Source: Modestobacter marinus (GTDB taxonomy: Bacteria > Actinomycetota > Actinomycetes > Mycobacteriales > Geodermatophilaceae). Taken from it: a DNA stretch of 64,000 nucleotides. The stretch spans positions 16,089-80,088 of the forward strand of contig NZ_JABGCH010000024.1 in the NCBI RefSeq assembly GCF_019799945.1, written 5' to 3'. Both the position numbers and the translations under genes were made by a program. Position 1 is the stretch's first letter; every line of letters begins with the position of its first letter. The notes below the pieces were generated by a model that made no database searches, was not told the origin of the DNA, and saw nothing but the letters and a program-made list of their open reading frames with translations. This document shows positions 1 through 14,124 of the stretch, in pieces.

Positions 1-1128
1 CTTCACCGTCACCCGGCCGACGCCACGGGCCCGCAGCAGCGCGCGCAGCTTCTTGAGGTTGAACGGCAGCACGTCGGTGACCGCGTGGCTGCTGACCCAG
101 GGGGAGTCCGCCGGGCCGTCGGAGGTCAGGTAGGCGATCGTCGGGTCGACCAGCGTGGCGCCGAGGTCCGCCGCGACCAGGGCCACCAGCCCGGAGCGGA
201 TCGCCGCCGGGTCCGGCTCGTGCAGCCAGCCGCGCACCGGGCCGACCGGCGCGGTACCGGGGTCCCGGTCTGCGGTGAGCTCGAGCAGCCAGCCGTCGGC
301 GAGCAGCAGGCTCGCCCGGCGCCAGGTGCGGCTGAGCCCGCGGCCCCACAGCAGCGCCTCGGCGATCGACCCGCCGGCCGACACCCACTCGGCCTCCACG
401 CCGTCCGGCACCCGGGCGTGGTCCAGCCCCGGGGCCACCTTGACCACGCAGGCCGGGGCCCGGTCCAGCAGCAGGGCGACGGTCGACCAGGGCGGGGACC
501 AGCGGTCGGGGTCCAGCTGCCGCCGGCCCCCGGCGCGGCGGGCGGGGTCGAGGACGGCCGCGTCGCAGCCGGCGACCCGGCCGTCGGCGGCCGCGGCCAC
601 CAGCGCGACGACGTCGCCGGCCACCACCTGCACCCGGTCGGCGACCCCCAGCGCCTCGGCGTTGGCGGCGGTGAGCTCGCGGGCCACCGGATCGAGGTCC
701 ACGGCGGTGACCGCGGCACCGGCGCGGGCCAGCGCGACGGTGTCGGTGCCCGAGGCGCACCCCAGGTCGGCCACCGAGCGGGCACCGCCGGCGAGCAGCC
801 GCCGCGCCCGCCGGGTGGCCAGCACCGGGCGGCCGGCCTGCTCGAGGGCGTCCGCGGTGAGGAGCAGCCGGTCGGCGTCGTCCCCGAAGGTGGCCCGGGC
901 TCGCGCCCGCAGCCGGGCGAGCTCCCACGCGGGACCCGCGCCGTCCGGCCCCACCTCGGCGCGCAGCCGGGCGAGCGCGGGCAGCACGTCCACCCGGTCG
1001 GCGACCAGATCGGCGGCGCGTGCGGTCGCGGCCTCGCCGGCCGGGGTCCTCAGCCAGCGCAGGGCGGCGACCCGGTCTGCACGGGGGTCGTCGGGTGGGG
1101 TGCCGGACACGGCCCCAGCCTGGCCCAT
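1..1128 (-). CDS. class I SAM-dependent methyltransferase, THUMP-like domain family (3' end cut by window edge)
   Basis: Translated leftwards from ATG 1128 (GTG 1110 is an alternative), the frame is open to base 1 without a stop, so the C-terminus is missing. After an Arg/Ala-rich helical N-terminus (about 120 residues) comes a Rossmann methyltransferase core: motif I VADLGCASGTDTVAL, the acidic end of strand 2 (VDLDP), and a DPARR motif at the end of strand 4 typical of the actinobacterial family annotated 'THUMP-like domain-containing/class I SAM methyltransferase'. That family is thought to modify RNA, but its substrate is unknown and I cannot assign one. It diverges from groS. Confidence 0.75.
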   Translation of the reverse strand, partial: MGQAGAVSGTPPDDPRADRVAALRWLRTPAGEAATARAADLVADRVDVLPALARLRAEVGPDGAGPAWELARLRARARATFGDDADRLLLTADALEQAGRPVLATRRARRLLAGGARSVADLGCASGTDTVALARAGAAVTAVDLDPVARELTAANAEALGVADRVQVVAGDVVALVAAAADGRVAGCDAAVLDPARRAGGRRQLDPDRWSPPWSTVALLLDRAPACVVKVAPGLDHARVPDGVEAEWVSAGGSIAEALLWGRGLSRTWRRASLLLADGWLLELTADRDPGTAPVGPVRGWLHEPDPAAIRSGLVALVAADLGATLVDPTIAYLTSDGPADSPWVSSHAVTDVLPFNLKKLRALLRARGVGRVTVK

Positions 1129-1156
1129 CCCCGGTTCCCCCGGGTGGGCCACCCGG

Positions 1157-3464
<2,308 letters not shown>

Positions 3465-3471
3465 CGTCAGC

Positions 3472-3563
3472 TGACGCCCGCCCGTTCCCAGGACGGTCGG
3501 GCGTCAGGGCACGACAACGCCGAGAGGGCCGGTCCGACGACTCGTCGGACCGGCCCTCTCGGC
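3472..3563. terminator. two strong hairpins between convergent groL and whiD
   Basis: Hairpin 1: TGACGCCCG (3472-3480) pairs with CGGGCGTCA (3498-3506). Hairpin 2: a 22-bp perfect inverted repeat, GCCGAGAGGGCC... at 3519-3540 and its complement at 3542-3563, with a single central base. They sit between the groL stop and the whiD stop, so the second can serve as a bidirectional terminator. Confidence 0.85.
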
Positions 3564-3599
3564 GCTTCGCGCGGCGGGGAGGTCGCCCGCCGCGGTGGT

Positions 3600-3899
3600 T
3601 CAGACCCCGGCGGCGATGGAGGCGGGCTCCGCGGCGATCAGCCGGGCGCGCTCCTCCTCGCTCATGCCGCCCCAGACCCCGTAGGGCTCGCGGACGGACA
3701 GCGCGTGCTTCAAGCAGGCGTCGATCACCGGGCACGTTCCGCAGACGGCCTTGGCGGCGGCCTGTCGCCGCGCTCGGGCCGGCCCACGCTCGCCGTCGGG
3801 GTGGAAGAAGAGCGACGTGCTCTCGCCTCGGCAGGCGCCGTGCAACTGCCAGTCCCAGACCTCGGCAACAGGGGTGGGCAGTCGGCGGATGTCGGCCAT
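3600..3899 (-). CDS. whiD: WhiB-family Fe-S transcription factor, WhiB3/WhiD type
   Basis: A 99-residue protein with the four cluster-ligating cysteines C23, C53, C56 and C62 (C-x2-C-x5-C), followed by the GVWGG turn (73-77) and a basic/acidic C-terminus. WhiB proteins hold an NO/O2-sensitive [4Fe-4S] cluster and act on RNA polymerase through SigA. The ATG at 3899 is preceded by GAGGAGG; an upstream extension would be non-homologous. Lying between groL and a bldM-like gene, on the way to guaB, is the synteny of Streptomyces whiD and Mycobacterium whiB3, which is the reason for the symbol. Assignment to the WhiB family is firm; the exact paralogue rests on synteny. Confidence 0.9.
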   Translation of the reverse strand: MADIRRLPTPVAEVWDWQLHGACRGESTSLFFHPDGERGPARARRQAAAKAVCGTCPVIDACLKHALSVREPYGVWGGMSEEERARLIAAEPASIAAGV

Positions 3900-4275
3900 T
3901 GGACCTCCTCGGCTCAGATGCACCGGGGGGTCTGCCCGGTCACGGAGCAGCCGGTGCCCCGTGCCGGTGAGGCGCAAACACATCGGCCCACCTTCGTGGT
4001 GCGGGATCTGCCGATGTGTGCATCAGGACGTACCCCGCTGTCCAGCTCCGATCGGGCGTGCTCCTGCCCTCACCCCCCGGGGTGACGGGCGCTGTTGTCG
4101 CACGACGGAGCGGATCAAGGTGGTGACAGGGAGTGCCGACCACCGGAGTGGGGGACACCCCGACACCACGCCCGGACTCCGTTCGGGCGGTGCCGGCGCC
4201 CCGGGGAGCGGGGGAGTACCCGGTCCCACCACCCGGCCGGGTGACCCCCGGTTCGGCGCAGGACGGGAGCTATCG
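3900..4275. promoter_or_regulatory. 376-bp divergent control region of whiD and bldM with an inverted repeat
   Basis: No credible gene is found here. It must carry the whiD promoter(s) leftwards and the bldM promoter(s) rightwards. The clearest structure is a perfect 10-bp inverted repeat, ACACATCGGC (3978-3987) and GCCGATGTGT (4010-4019), separated by 22 bp and about 80 bp upstream of the whiD start. This suggests a dimeric regulator site. No SigA promoter stands out, which would be consistent with alternative sigma control as in Streptomyces bldM, but that is inference. Confidence 0.5.
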
Positions 4276-5040
4276 GTGATCGAGGACAGGATGCGCGGCA
4301 ACGGCCACGGCGGTGCCGTGGTGTGGGTGTTCGACGAGCGGCGCCGCGTGCGGGACGACGTCGCCGCCCGCCTGCTGGCGCTGCCGTTCGTGGCCCGCGT
4401 CGAGGCGGTCGGTGACCCGACGGCCCTGACGGCCCGGCTGGCCAACCGGCTGCCCGACGCACTGCTCGTCGGGACCCAGCGGGCCACCGACAGCGGGCTG
4501 GCCGTCGCCACCCAGGTGCTGCGGAGCCACCCCTCGCTGACCGTGCTGGTGCTCGGTGCCCCGGACGACGCGGACTCCGTCCGCGCCGCGGTGGCCGCCG
4601 GTGCCCGTGGCTACCTGCGCTGGGACGCCAACCCCCTGGAGCTCGGCCTGGGCCTGGCCCGTGGGCCGCGCGTGGAGCAGGGCCGGCCCGTGCAGGCGCG
4701 GATGGCGCCGATGCCCCGCAGCCCGCAGCACGCGGTCCCACCCGGCGGGGCACCGTCTCACGGACAGTCACCGTGGGGCGGCGCCAGCGCGCTGGCCGGC
4801 TCTGCGCCGACCACCGTGCGGTCGACCGTCCCCGAGCCGCCGCCGGTCGCGCTCAGCGCCCGGGAGATGCAGGTGCTCACCGGGATGAGCCAGGGCAAGA
4901 GCAACGCCCAGATCGGCCGCGAGCTCTACCTGTCCGAGGACACCATCAAGACCCACGCCCGCCGGCTGTTCCGCAAGCTCGGCGCCAAGGACCGCGCCGA
5001 GGCGGTGGCCACCGGCTTCCGCCGCGGCATGATGCACTAG
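4276..5040 (+). CDS. bldM: BldM-like orphan response regulator (pseudo-receiver + LuxR HTH)
   Basis: A 254-residue protein: receiver-like domain (~15-125), Pro/Gly/Ser-rich linker, and a C-terminal LuxR/NarL HTH (~195-250) with LSAREMQVLTGMSQGKSN and LYLSEDTIKTHARRLFRKLG, very like BldM. In the receiver the expected phospho-acceptor strand reads DALLVGTQ, without an Asp at the acceptor position, and the N-terminal acidic pair is reduced (WVFDERR), so phosphorylation-independent action is likely. GTG 4276 is preceded by GGGAG at 8 nt. BldM and WhiD sit together in Streptomyces, where BldM controls development, alone or with WhiI. Confidence 0.88.
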   Translation: MIEDRMRGNGHGGAVVWVFDERRRVRDDVAARLLALPFVARVEAVGDPTALTARLANRLPDALLVGTQRATDSGLAVATQVLRSHPSLTVLVLGAPDDADSVRAAVAAGARGYLRWDANPLELGLGLARGPRVEQGRPVQARMAPMPRSPQHAVPPGGAPSHGQSPWGGASALAGSAPTTVRSTVPEPPPVALSAREMQVLTGMSQGKSNAQIGRELYLSEDTIKTHARRLFRKLGAKDRAEAVATGFRRGMMH

Positions 5041-5041
5041 C

Positions 5042-5055
5042 CCCCTGTCGAGGGG
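5042..5055 (+). terminator. short hairpin after bldM
   Basis: CCCCT (5042-5046), loop GTCG, AGGGG (5051-5055), immediately after the bldM stop codon. There is no T-run, so it is only a candidate terminator. Confidence 0.45.
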
Positions 5056-5217
5056 CTGAGCCGCCCCGGCGACCGGTACGCCGGGGCGCACCCCGACCCA
5101 CCGGTCGCCGAGGCGGCTCGACCTGAGGGCAGCCGCGGCGCAGGTCGTCGTCCACCGGCCGGGGAGCCGTCCACAGGCACCGGCGAGCTCCGCGCGGAGA
5201 CCGGCGGGCCGTCGACC

Positions 5218-5878
5218 ATGGCCGGAGGGACTCCCTGCTCCCAGGCCCCGTCCGGGTCGCCGCCTCGACGCGGCTCGGGCTGTTCACCGTCGCCGAGCTG
5301 ACGGCTGCGCGGGTCACCGAGCGGGAGATCCGGAGCGCGGTCCGATCCGGTGCCTGGGTGCGGCTGGGGCGTAGCTCGTTCGTCACCGCCGCCGACCTGG
5401 CTGCGGTCGAGGCGGCCGGACGACGGCACGAGCTCGACGTCCTCACCGTCACGAGCGCGCTCGCCCGACCCACCGCGGCGCTCAGTCACGCGACGGCTGC
5501 CCGGCTGTGGCGTCTCCCGGTCCCCGCCGGTCTGCCGCCGGACGTGCGGCTCACCCATCCGGAGTGCTGGCGCAGCGGCCCTGGGTGTGTGATGACCCGC
5601 GCCGACCTCCCGGCCGCCGAGGTGACCACCCGTGGCCGCCACCGGCTCACGACCCCCGCCCGGGCGCTGGTCGACACCGCCCGGGAGTGGCCGGAGCGGC
5701 CGGCCCGAGGACGTCCTGTTCGACGAGAAGCGCCGGGAGGACGCGCTGCGGGCGACCGGGGTGCGCTTCCTCCGTCTGGTCGACGAGGATCTGGGCCGGG
5801 CTGGGCGTCGGTGGAGGCGCGAATCCATCGGGACCTGGCCGCCCCCGGGCCGGCTCTACCTCCCGGGGGTGCCTCCTA
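5218..5878 (+). pseudogene. degraded AbiEi/DUF559-type protein (frameshifted, internal deletion)
   Basis: The reading frame from about 5256 encodes a winged-helix-like N-terminus (TRLGLFTVAELTAARVTERE, then IRSAVRSGAWVRLGRSSFV) and the ALSHATAARLW and TTPARALVDTAREWP segments typical of actinobacterial DUF559/'type IV TA AbiEi-like' proteins. The plausible ATG (5218) is in another frame. At ~5700 the frame shifts and the text jumps to the C-terminal block EDVLFDEKRREDALRATGVR, so roughly 80-90 residues of the middle are missing. I infer a decayed gene. Intact relatives often carry a restriction-like nuclease fold, but no function should be assumed here. Confidence 0.65.
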
Positions 5879-6301
5879 GTCCTCGCGGGCGTGGCGGCCG
5901 CCGCCGGCGCCGTGCCGGCCGGTGGGCTCCTCGCGCTCGGCCATCGCGGCCACCGCGTCGGCGTAGCCGCTGGCGTAGTCCCAGCTGACGTAGTCGTCGG
6001 GGTCCGGGTCGAAGGGCGGCTCGTGCCGTCCGGTCTGCCCCTCGTCGAGCAGCTGGCGCAGGTTCGCCTGCATCAGCGCCCAGTCGACGTGGTGCTCCTC
6101 CTGGCAGTCCGGGCAGTCGACGACGATGCCCTTGACCCCCGTGGGCTCGAGCAGGGTGCGGAAGACCTCCAGCTCGGCCAGGTCGTCGAGCACCCCGGCC
6201 CGCTCCTCCATGGTCAGCGGCGGGTGCCCCTGGCCGTCGTCCGGCCCGAAGTCCGGGTCGCGGTCCCGGGATGAGCCGAATGCGTCGTCCCACGCGTCCA
6301 C
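5876..6301 (-). CDS. DUF5319 family protein
   Basis: A 141-residue soluble acidic protein of unknown function. It contains the conserved core TGVKGIVVDCPDCQEEHHVD, whose CPDC pair resembles a half zinc-ribbon, then WALMQANLRQLLDEG and a poorly conserved Gly/His/Arg tail. The GTG at 6301 is preceded by GAGGAGG. The same family lies next to guaB in mycobacteria (Rv3412 next to guaB2), so the context is conserved. It overlaps the last bases of the degraded gene to its left and diverges from guaB. Confidence 0.85.
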   Translation of the reverse strand: MDAWDDAFGSSRDRDPDFGPDDGQGHPPLTMEERAGVLDDLAELEVFRTLLEPTGVKGIVVDCPDCQEEHHVDWALMQANLRQLLDEGQTGRHEPPFDPDPDDYVSWDYASGYADAVAAMAEREEPTGRHGAGGGRHARED

Positions 6302-6471
6302 GTGTCCTCCTCGCCGGTGCGTGTCCCCGGGAGCATGCCGCCCCGGTGAGCTCGGTGCCGGACGTGCACGCCCGTCCAGCCGTCCACGGTAACGGGGCGG
6401 AGGCCGCCCAGGGGGGTCCGCCTACCATCGAGTCGGTACCCGTGCGCCGTCTGCGGCGCTCCCACCACTAG

Positions 6472-8010
<1,539 letters not shown>

Positions 8011-8013
8011 CCG

Positions 8014-9183
8014 ATGCCCGCACGCGACAACGTCGAGATCGGTCTCAACCGCTTCGCCCGCCGCGGCTACGACCTGGACGAGGTCTCGATCGTCCCGTCC
8101 CGCCGCACCCGCGACCACGACGACGTCTCGACCGCCTGGCAGATCGACGCCTTCCGGTTCGAGATCCCGCTGGTCACCAGCCCCAGCGACGCGGTGGTCA
8201 GCCCGGCCACCGCGATCGGCGTCGGGCAGGCCGGTGGCCTGGGCGTGCTCAACGCCGAGGGCCTGTGGGCCCGCTACGACGACCCGACCGACGTCTACCG
8301 GCAGCTGCGCGAGGCCGCCGGCTCGCACGGCGGCCCGCCGGTGTCCCTGCTGCAGCAGCTCTACGCCGAGCCGGTGAAGCCGGACCTGGTCACCGCACGG
8401 GTCAAGGAGCTCAGCGCCGCCGGGGTCACCACGGCGGTGCGCGTCTCCCCGCAGCACACCGTCCAGCTGGCGCCCACGGTCCTCGCCGCCGGCGTCGACC
8501 TGCTGGTCATCCAGGGCACGATCGTCTCCGCCGAGCACGTGACGAAGTCGGGGGAGGCGCTGAACCTCAAGGAGTTCATCGCCGACCTCGACGTCCCGGT
8601 CATCGTCGGCGGGTCCGCGGACTACCAGACCACGCTGCACCTGATGCGCACCGGCGCGGCCGGGGTCATCGTCGGCGTCGGTGCCGACAGCTGGTCGACC
8701 TCGGACACCGTCATGGGCATCCGGGTGCCGCTGGCCAGCGCCATCGCCGACGCGGCCGCCGCCCGCCGGGACTACCTGGACGAGACCGGTGGCCGGTACG
8801 TGCACGTGATCGCCAACGGCCGGATCGAGACCAGCGGCGCCATCGCCCGGGCGCTGGCCTGCGGCGCGGACGCCGTCCAGCTCGGCGAGCCGCTGCGGGT
8901 CGCCGCGGAGGCACCCGGTGGCGGCGTGTGGTGGGACTCGGTCGCGGCGCACCCGCGGCTGCCCCGCGGCGGCGCGTCCGGGGCCGCCGAGCCGCGCGGC
9001 ACGCTGGAGCAGGTGCTGCTCGGCCCCGCCGAGGACGCCGACGGGCGCACCAACCTGTTCGGGGCGCTGCGCCGCACCATGGCCAAGACCGGCTACCGGG
9101 ACCTCAAGGAGTTCCAGCGGGTCGACCTGGTGATCGGCGGGACCGGTGCCGAGGCGCCGGGCCCGGGCCACCTCGCCGGCTGA
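8014..9183 (+). CDS. guaB3: GuaB3 family IMP dehydrogenase-related protein
   Basis: A 389-residue IMPDH/GMPR TIM-barrel protein without the CBS pair, starting [20 protein letters not shown], which is diagnostic for the actinobacterial GuaB3 family (mycobacterial guaB3, Rv3410c). The canonical catalytic GSxCTTR loop of IMPDH is absent; the corresponding region reads [11 protein letters not shown]. Its reaction is therefore not proven to be that of IMPDH. It lies between guaB (3-bp gap) and guaA (13-bp gap), which points to a purine nucleotide role. Confidence 0.92.
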   Translation: MPARDNVEIGLNRFARRGYDLDEVSIVPSRRTRDHDDVSTAWQIDAFRFEIPLVTSPSDAVVSPATAIGVGQAGGLGVLNAEGLWARYDDPTDVYRQLREAAGSHGGPPVSLLQQLYAEPVKPDLVTARVKELSAAGVTTAVRVSPQHTVQLAPTVLAAGVDLLVIQGTIVSAEHVTKSGEALNLKEFIADLDVPVIVGGSADYQTTLHLMRTGAAGVIVGVGADSWSTSDTVMGIRVPLASAIADAAAARRDYLDETGGRYVHVIANGRIETSGAIARALACGADAVQLGEPLRVAAEAPGGGVWWDSVAAHPRLPRGGASGAAEPRGTLEQVLLGPAEDADGRTNLFGALRRTMAKTGYRDLKEFQRVDLVIGGTGAEAPGPGHLAG

Positions 9184-9196
9184 GTCAGGAGGACTC

Positions 9197-10759
<1,563 letters not shown>

Positions 10760-10813
10760 CGGGCCGACGGCTGGTGGCGCCAGCCGTCTTCCTCCCGCCG
10801 GCATGACGCCGAA

Positions 10814-10843
10814 GGGCCCGGGGAGCGGTTGCTCCCCGGGCCC
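10814..10843. terminator. terminator between convergent guaA and small membrane gene
   Basis: A perfect 13-bp stem, GGGCCCGGGGAGC (10814-10826) with GCTCCCCGGGCCC (10831-10843), and loop GGTT. It can serve both the rightward gua transcript and the leftward gene ending at 10866. Confidence 0.88.
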
Positions 10844-10865
10844 TCTCGCCTCGGTCCTCCGTCGG

Positions 10866-11156
10866 TCAGCGGTGCCGGCGCGCCCGCCGGACCTCGGTCA
10901 CCAGCAGGGCCACCCCGCCGGCCAGCAGTGCCAGCCAGACGAAGCCGCCGTTCCAGAACCACCCGGCGGCCAGGTCCACCCCGGACAGGGTCACGATGGC
11001 CAGCACGGTGAAGACGATCCCGGCGATGAGGGACGGCACGTCCCGCTGGCGGCGGACCGGCGCCGGGGGTGTGATCTCCGGCGTGGTGATCGGCTCCGGC
11101 CAGAGGTTCTCCTGCCAGCGGGTCGGCGTGGTCGGGAACTCGCTGTAGTCAGTCAC
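10866..11156 (-). CDS. small membrane protein downstream of PspC-like gene
   Basis: A 96-residue protein with a ~45-residue hydrophilic N-terminus, two hydrophobic segments (VPSLIAGIVFTVLAIVTL and GFVWLALLAGGVALLVTEV) and a basic RRARRHR end. No enzyme motif. Its start overlaps the end of the upstream PspC/toast-rack gene by 8 bp, so the two are almost certainly translated from one mRNA. It may be an accessory of that envelope-stress protein; the function is unknown. Confidence 0.75.
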   Translation of the reverse strand: MTDYSEFPTTPTRWQENLWPEPITTPEITPPAPVRRQRDVPSLIAGIVFTVLAIVTLSGVDLAAGWFWNGGFVWLALLAGGVALLVTEVRRARRHR

Positions 11157-12114
11157 GGGACACCTCCACGTCTCCGATTCCGTTGTGGATCATGATGCGG
11201 AACTCGGCGCGGCCGTCGCCCACCCAGCTCCCGGACCCGGTGCCCGGGAAGAACGCGCCGTCCTCGCTGATCTGCTCGTCCTCGAACTCGACCTCGCCGA
11301 TGCCGCCCATCCCGGTCACGTGGACGTCGGCGTTCCGCGGGACGATGACGTCGATGTCACCGACACCGTGGCGGATCTCGGTCTCGATCGTGCGGGGCAG
11401 GTCGGACGGGTCGATCAGGGACAGGTCGATCTCCAGGTCGCCGACGCCGCCCTCGTACACGTCGCGGACGGCCGCGGCGGTGGTCGGCTGGTAGAAGCGG
11501 TCACCGACGTCCCCGCGAGGACCGTCGTGGAAGTCGGCGGTCGAGGCGATCAGGGTCGCCAGGGAGAGGACGACGCCCAGCGCCATCAGCCCGCCCTTCG
11601 CGCCCCGGCCGGCCCCGGTGACCGCCGAGACGATCAGACCGATGCCGACGACCAGCAGGGCGGTGCCGAAGAAGCCGCGGGGCCCGAGGTCCCAGTCGGT
11701 GAGCTGGGCGAGCAGCACCGCCGAGCCGAGCACGATGAGCAGCGTCGCCAGGGTCACGCCCGGGACGGGGGACCGCGGTCCGCGCGGGGCGCGGGGTGCG
11801 ACGGCCGCCGCGCCGGCGGGAACCGTCGACTGACCGACCGGGGCGGCCGGCATGAGCACCCACAGCAGCAGGTAGATGAGCACGCCGCTGCCGCCGGCGA
11901 GGGTCAGCGCGATCGCGCCGATCCGCCAGAGCAGGGCGTCGACGCCGGTGTACTCGGCGAGCCCGCCGGCGACACCGCCGATCACCTTGTCGGTGCGGCT
12001 GCGGCGCAGCTGGGTGCGGGGCTGCCACGGCTGCTGCGGGGAGGGCGGTGGCGGCCAGGAGGCCCCGGAGGGGTCGGCCGCCGGGGAGGCGGGGGGCGGA
12101 GGGGTCGAGGTCAT
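11149..12114 (-). CDS. PspC domain protein with C-terminal toast-rack (LiaF-like) domain
   Basis: A 321-residue membrane protein: Pro-rich cytoplasmic N-terminus, PspC domain at ~35-95 (DKVIGGVAGGLAEYTGVDAL, then LIYLLLWVLMPA), three further hydrophobic helices, and a soluble C-terminal beta domain (~215-321) with repeated GVGDLEIDL, GVGDIDVIVP and GIGDVEV motifs typical of LiaF/toast-rack repeats. Such proteins sense or signal envelope stress. ATG 12114 starts just before the proline-rich segment. The gene diverges from a PspC sensor kinase (135-bp gap), so the three genes probably form one stress-sensing unit. Confidence 0.85.
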   Translation of the reverse strand: MTSTPPPPASPAADPSGASWPPPPSPQQPWQPRTQLRRSRTDKVIGGVAGGLAEYTGVDALLWRIGAIALTLAGGSGVLIYLLLWVLMPAAPVGQSTVPAGAAAVAPRAPRGPRSPVPGVTLATLLIVLGSAVLLAQLTDWDLGPRGFFGTALLVVGIGLIVSAVTGAGRGAKGGLMALGVVLSLATLIASTADFHDGPRGDVGDRFYQPTTAAAVRDVYEGGVGDLEIDLSLIDPSDLPRTIETEIRHGVGDIDVIVPRNADVHVTGMGGIGEVEFEDEQISEDGAFFPGTGSGSWVGDGRAEFRIMIHNGIGDVEVSRD

Positions 12115-12249
12115 GGCACAGAGACTGCTCGGCGCAGGACCCCGGCGGTATCGGGGAACCACCTGAGCCGACCCTGAATCCCGCGGCACGCCCCGACTCG
12201 GGGTGACCACCGATGTGCACGGCCCGCTGCCGGTGACACGATCGACGGC

Positions 12250-13440
12250 GTGACCACCACAGCCCTGCCCGCGCCCCGGCCGCCGCTGGCGCGCCCACGC
12301 CGCGGCCGGGTGCTCGCCGGCGTCGCCGCCGGCACCGCCGCCCACCTGCGGGTCGACCCGATCGTCGTCCGCGTCGTCTTCGTCGCCGTCGCCGTGTTCG
12401 GCGTCGGCGTCGTCGCCTACGCGCTGCTCTGGCTGACCATGCCCGTCACCGACGCGGAGAGCGACACCCTCGTCCCGGCGCGCACACAGCTGACGAGCAA
12501 GCGGCAGCTGGTCGGGCTGGGACTGCTGTCGGTCGTCGCCGTGGTGCTGCTGGGCCAGATGACCACCTGGGGCGGGGACGGCATCGTCCTGCCGCTCGTG
12601 CTGGCCGGTGCCGGCATCGCCGTCATCTGGCGACAGTTCGACAGCGACGCCGGCCTGCTGCGCGGCTCGGCCCGGTGGGGCCTGGCCGCCGGCATCGCGC
12701 TGGGCATCATCGGCGTGGTCCTGCTGCTGGCCACGACCGGCCAGCTGGCCAACGCCCGCAACGGCTTCACCGCCACCCTGGTCATCCTGGTCGGCGTCGC
12801 CCTGGCGACCGCCCCGGTGTGGCGGCGGTTGCTGGACGAGCGCGCCGCCGAGCGCGCGGCGCGCATCCGTTCCGAGGAGCGCGCGGAGCTGGCCGCGCAC
12901 CTGCACGACTCGGTGCTGCAGACCCTGGCGCTGATCCAGCGGCACGCCGACTCCCCGCACGTCGTGGGCCGGCTGGCCCGCAGCCAGGAGCGGGAGCTGC
13001 GCACGTGGCTGTACGACCCGACCGTCGCCAGCGGCGGCACCTGGGCCGGGCTGGTCGCCCGGCTGGTGGCCGAGGTCGAGGCCGACCACGAGGTCACCGT
13101 CGAGCAGGTGGTCGTCGGGGACGTGCCGGCGGACGACGCGGTGACCGCGCTGGCGCAGGCCACCCGGGAGGCGGTCGTCAACGCCGCCAAGCACTCGGGT
13201 GCCGGCAGCGTCTCGCTCTACAGCGAGGTGACGCCGGTGTCGGTGACCGTGTTCGTCCGCGACCGGGGCAGCGGCTTCGACCCGGGGACCGTGCCGCCGG
13301 ACCGGCGTGGCCTGCGGGACTCCGTGACCGGCCGGCTCACCCGCATCGGCGGGACGGCGATGGTGCGTTCGGCACCAGGAGAGGGGACCGAGGTGGAGCT
13401 GTGCCTGCCGCGCGGCGAGCGGGCGGAGGTGACGGCGTGA
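12250..13440 (+). CDS. PspC-domain sensor histidine kinase (NarL/LiaS type)
   Basis: A 396-residue membrane kinase: N-terminal PspC domain (~18-62, GRVLAGVAAGTAAHLRVDP), further hydrophobic segments to ~residue 190, a HisKA_3-type dimerisation helix with the phospho-His in AAHLHDSVLQTLALIQ, and an HATPase_c domain with N-box REAVVNAAKHSG and G-box DRGSGFD. The GTG at 12250 is used. It overlaps the response regulator gene by 4 bp (GTGA), showing translational coupling. Divergent from a second PspC protein; probable envelope-stress signalling. Confidence 0.9.
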   Translation: MTTTALPAPRPPLARPRRGRVLAGVAAGTAAHLRVDPIVVRVVFVAVAVFGVGVVAYALLWLTMPVTDAESDTLVPARTQLTSKRQLVGLGLLSVVAVVLLGQMTTWGGDGIVLPLVLAGAGIAVIWRQFDSDAGLLRGSARWGLAAGIALGIIGVVLLLATTGQLANARNGFTATLVILVGVALATAPVWRRLLDERAAERAARIRSEERAELAAHLHDSVLQTLALIQRHADSPHVVGRLARSQERELRTWLYDPTVASGGTWAGLVARLVAEVEADHEVTVEQVVVGDVPADDAVTALAQATREAVVNAAKHSGAGSVSLYSEVTPVSVTVFVRDRGSGFDPGTVPPDRRGLRDSVTGRLTRIGGTAMVRSAPGEGTEVELCLPRGERAEVTA

Positions 13441-14114
13441 CCGCCCCGGCGACCGGGACCCGGCCGCGGGTCTTCCTCGTCGACGACCACGGGATGGTCC
13501 GGGCCGGCGTGCGCGCCGAGCTCGGCGACGACGTGGAGGTCGTCGGGGAGGCGGCGGACGCCCCGACCGCGGTGACCGGCATCCGGGCGGCCGCGCCCGA
13601 CGTCGTCCTGCTCGACGTGCACCTGCCCGGCGGCGGCGGGCGCGCGGTGCTGGAGGCGCTGCGCGCGGAGCTGCCGGACACCCGCTGGCTGGCGCTGTCG
13701 GTCTCCGACGCCGCCGAGGACGTCATCGCCGTCATCCGGGCCGGCGCCCGGGGGTACGTGACCAAGACGATCTCGGGCCCCGACCTGCGCGACGCCGTCC
13801 GCCGGGTGGCCGAGGGCGACGTCGTCTTCAGCCCGCGGCTGGCCGGCTTCGTCCTGGACGCCTTCGCCGCCTCCTCGACGCCCGCCCCGGCGACCGACGA
13901 CCCGGCCACCGACCCCGGCCTGGACCTGCTCTCGACGCGGGAGCGCGAGGTCATGCAGCTGCTGGCCCGGGGCTACACGTACCGGGAGATCGGCGGTCGG
14001 CTGTTCATCTCGGTGAAGACCGTGGAGTCGCACGCCTCCAACGTGCTGCGCAAGCTGCAGCTGTCCAACCGCAACGAGCTGACCCGCTGGGCGGCCACCA
14101 ACCGCCTGCTGTGA
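13437..14114 (+). CDS. NarL/LuxR-family response regulator
   Basis: A 225-residue regulator with an intact receiver: acid pair D16-D17, phospho-acceptor D60 in VVLLDVHLPGG, switch Ser (ALSVSD) and Lys (GYVTKTI). The LuxR HTH at ~155-220 (LSTREREVMQLLARGYTYRE, VKTVESHASNVLRKLQL) binds DNA. It starts at GTG 13437, overlapping the kinase stop by 4 bp, and is therefore the cognate partner of the PspC-kinase. Unlike the BldM-like protein at 4276, all phosphorylation residues are present. Confidence 0.93.
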   Translation: MTAPATGTRPRVFLVDDHGMVRAGVRAELGDDVEVVGEAADAPTAVTGIRAAAPDVVLLDVHLPGGGGRAVLEALRAELPDTRWLALSVSDAAEDVIAVIRAGARGYVTKTISGPDLRDAVRRVAEGDVVFSPRLAGFVLDAFAASSTPAPATDDPATDPGLDLLSTREREVMQLLARGYTYREIGGRLFISVKTVESHASNVLRKLQLSNRNELTRWAATNRLL

Positions 14115-14124
14115 GGACGGCGGG

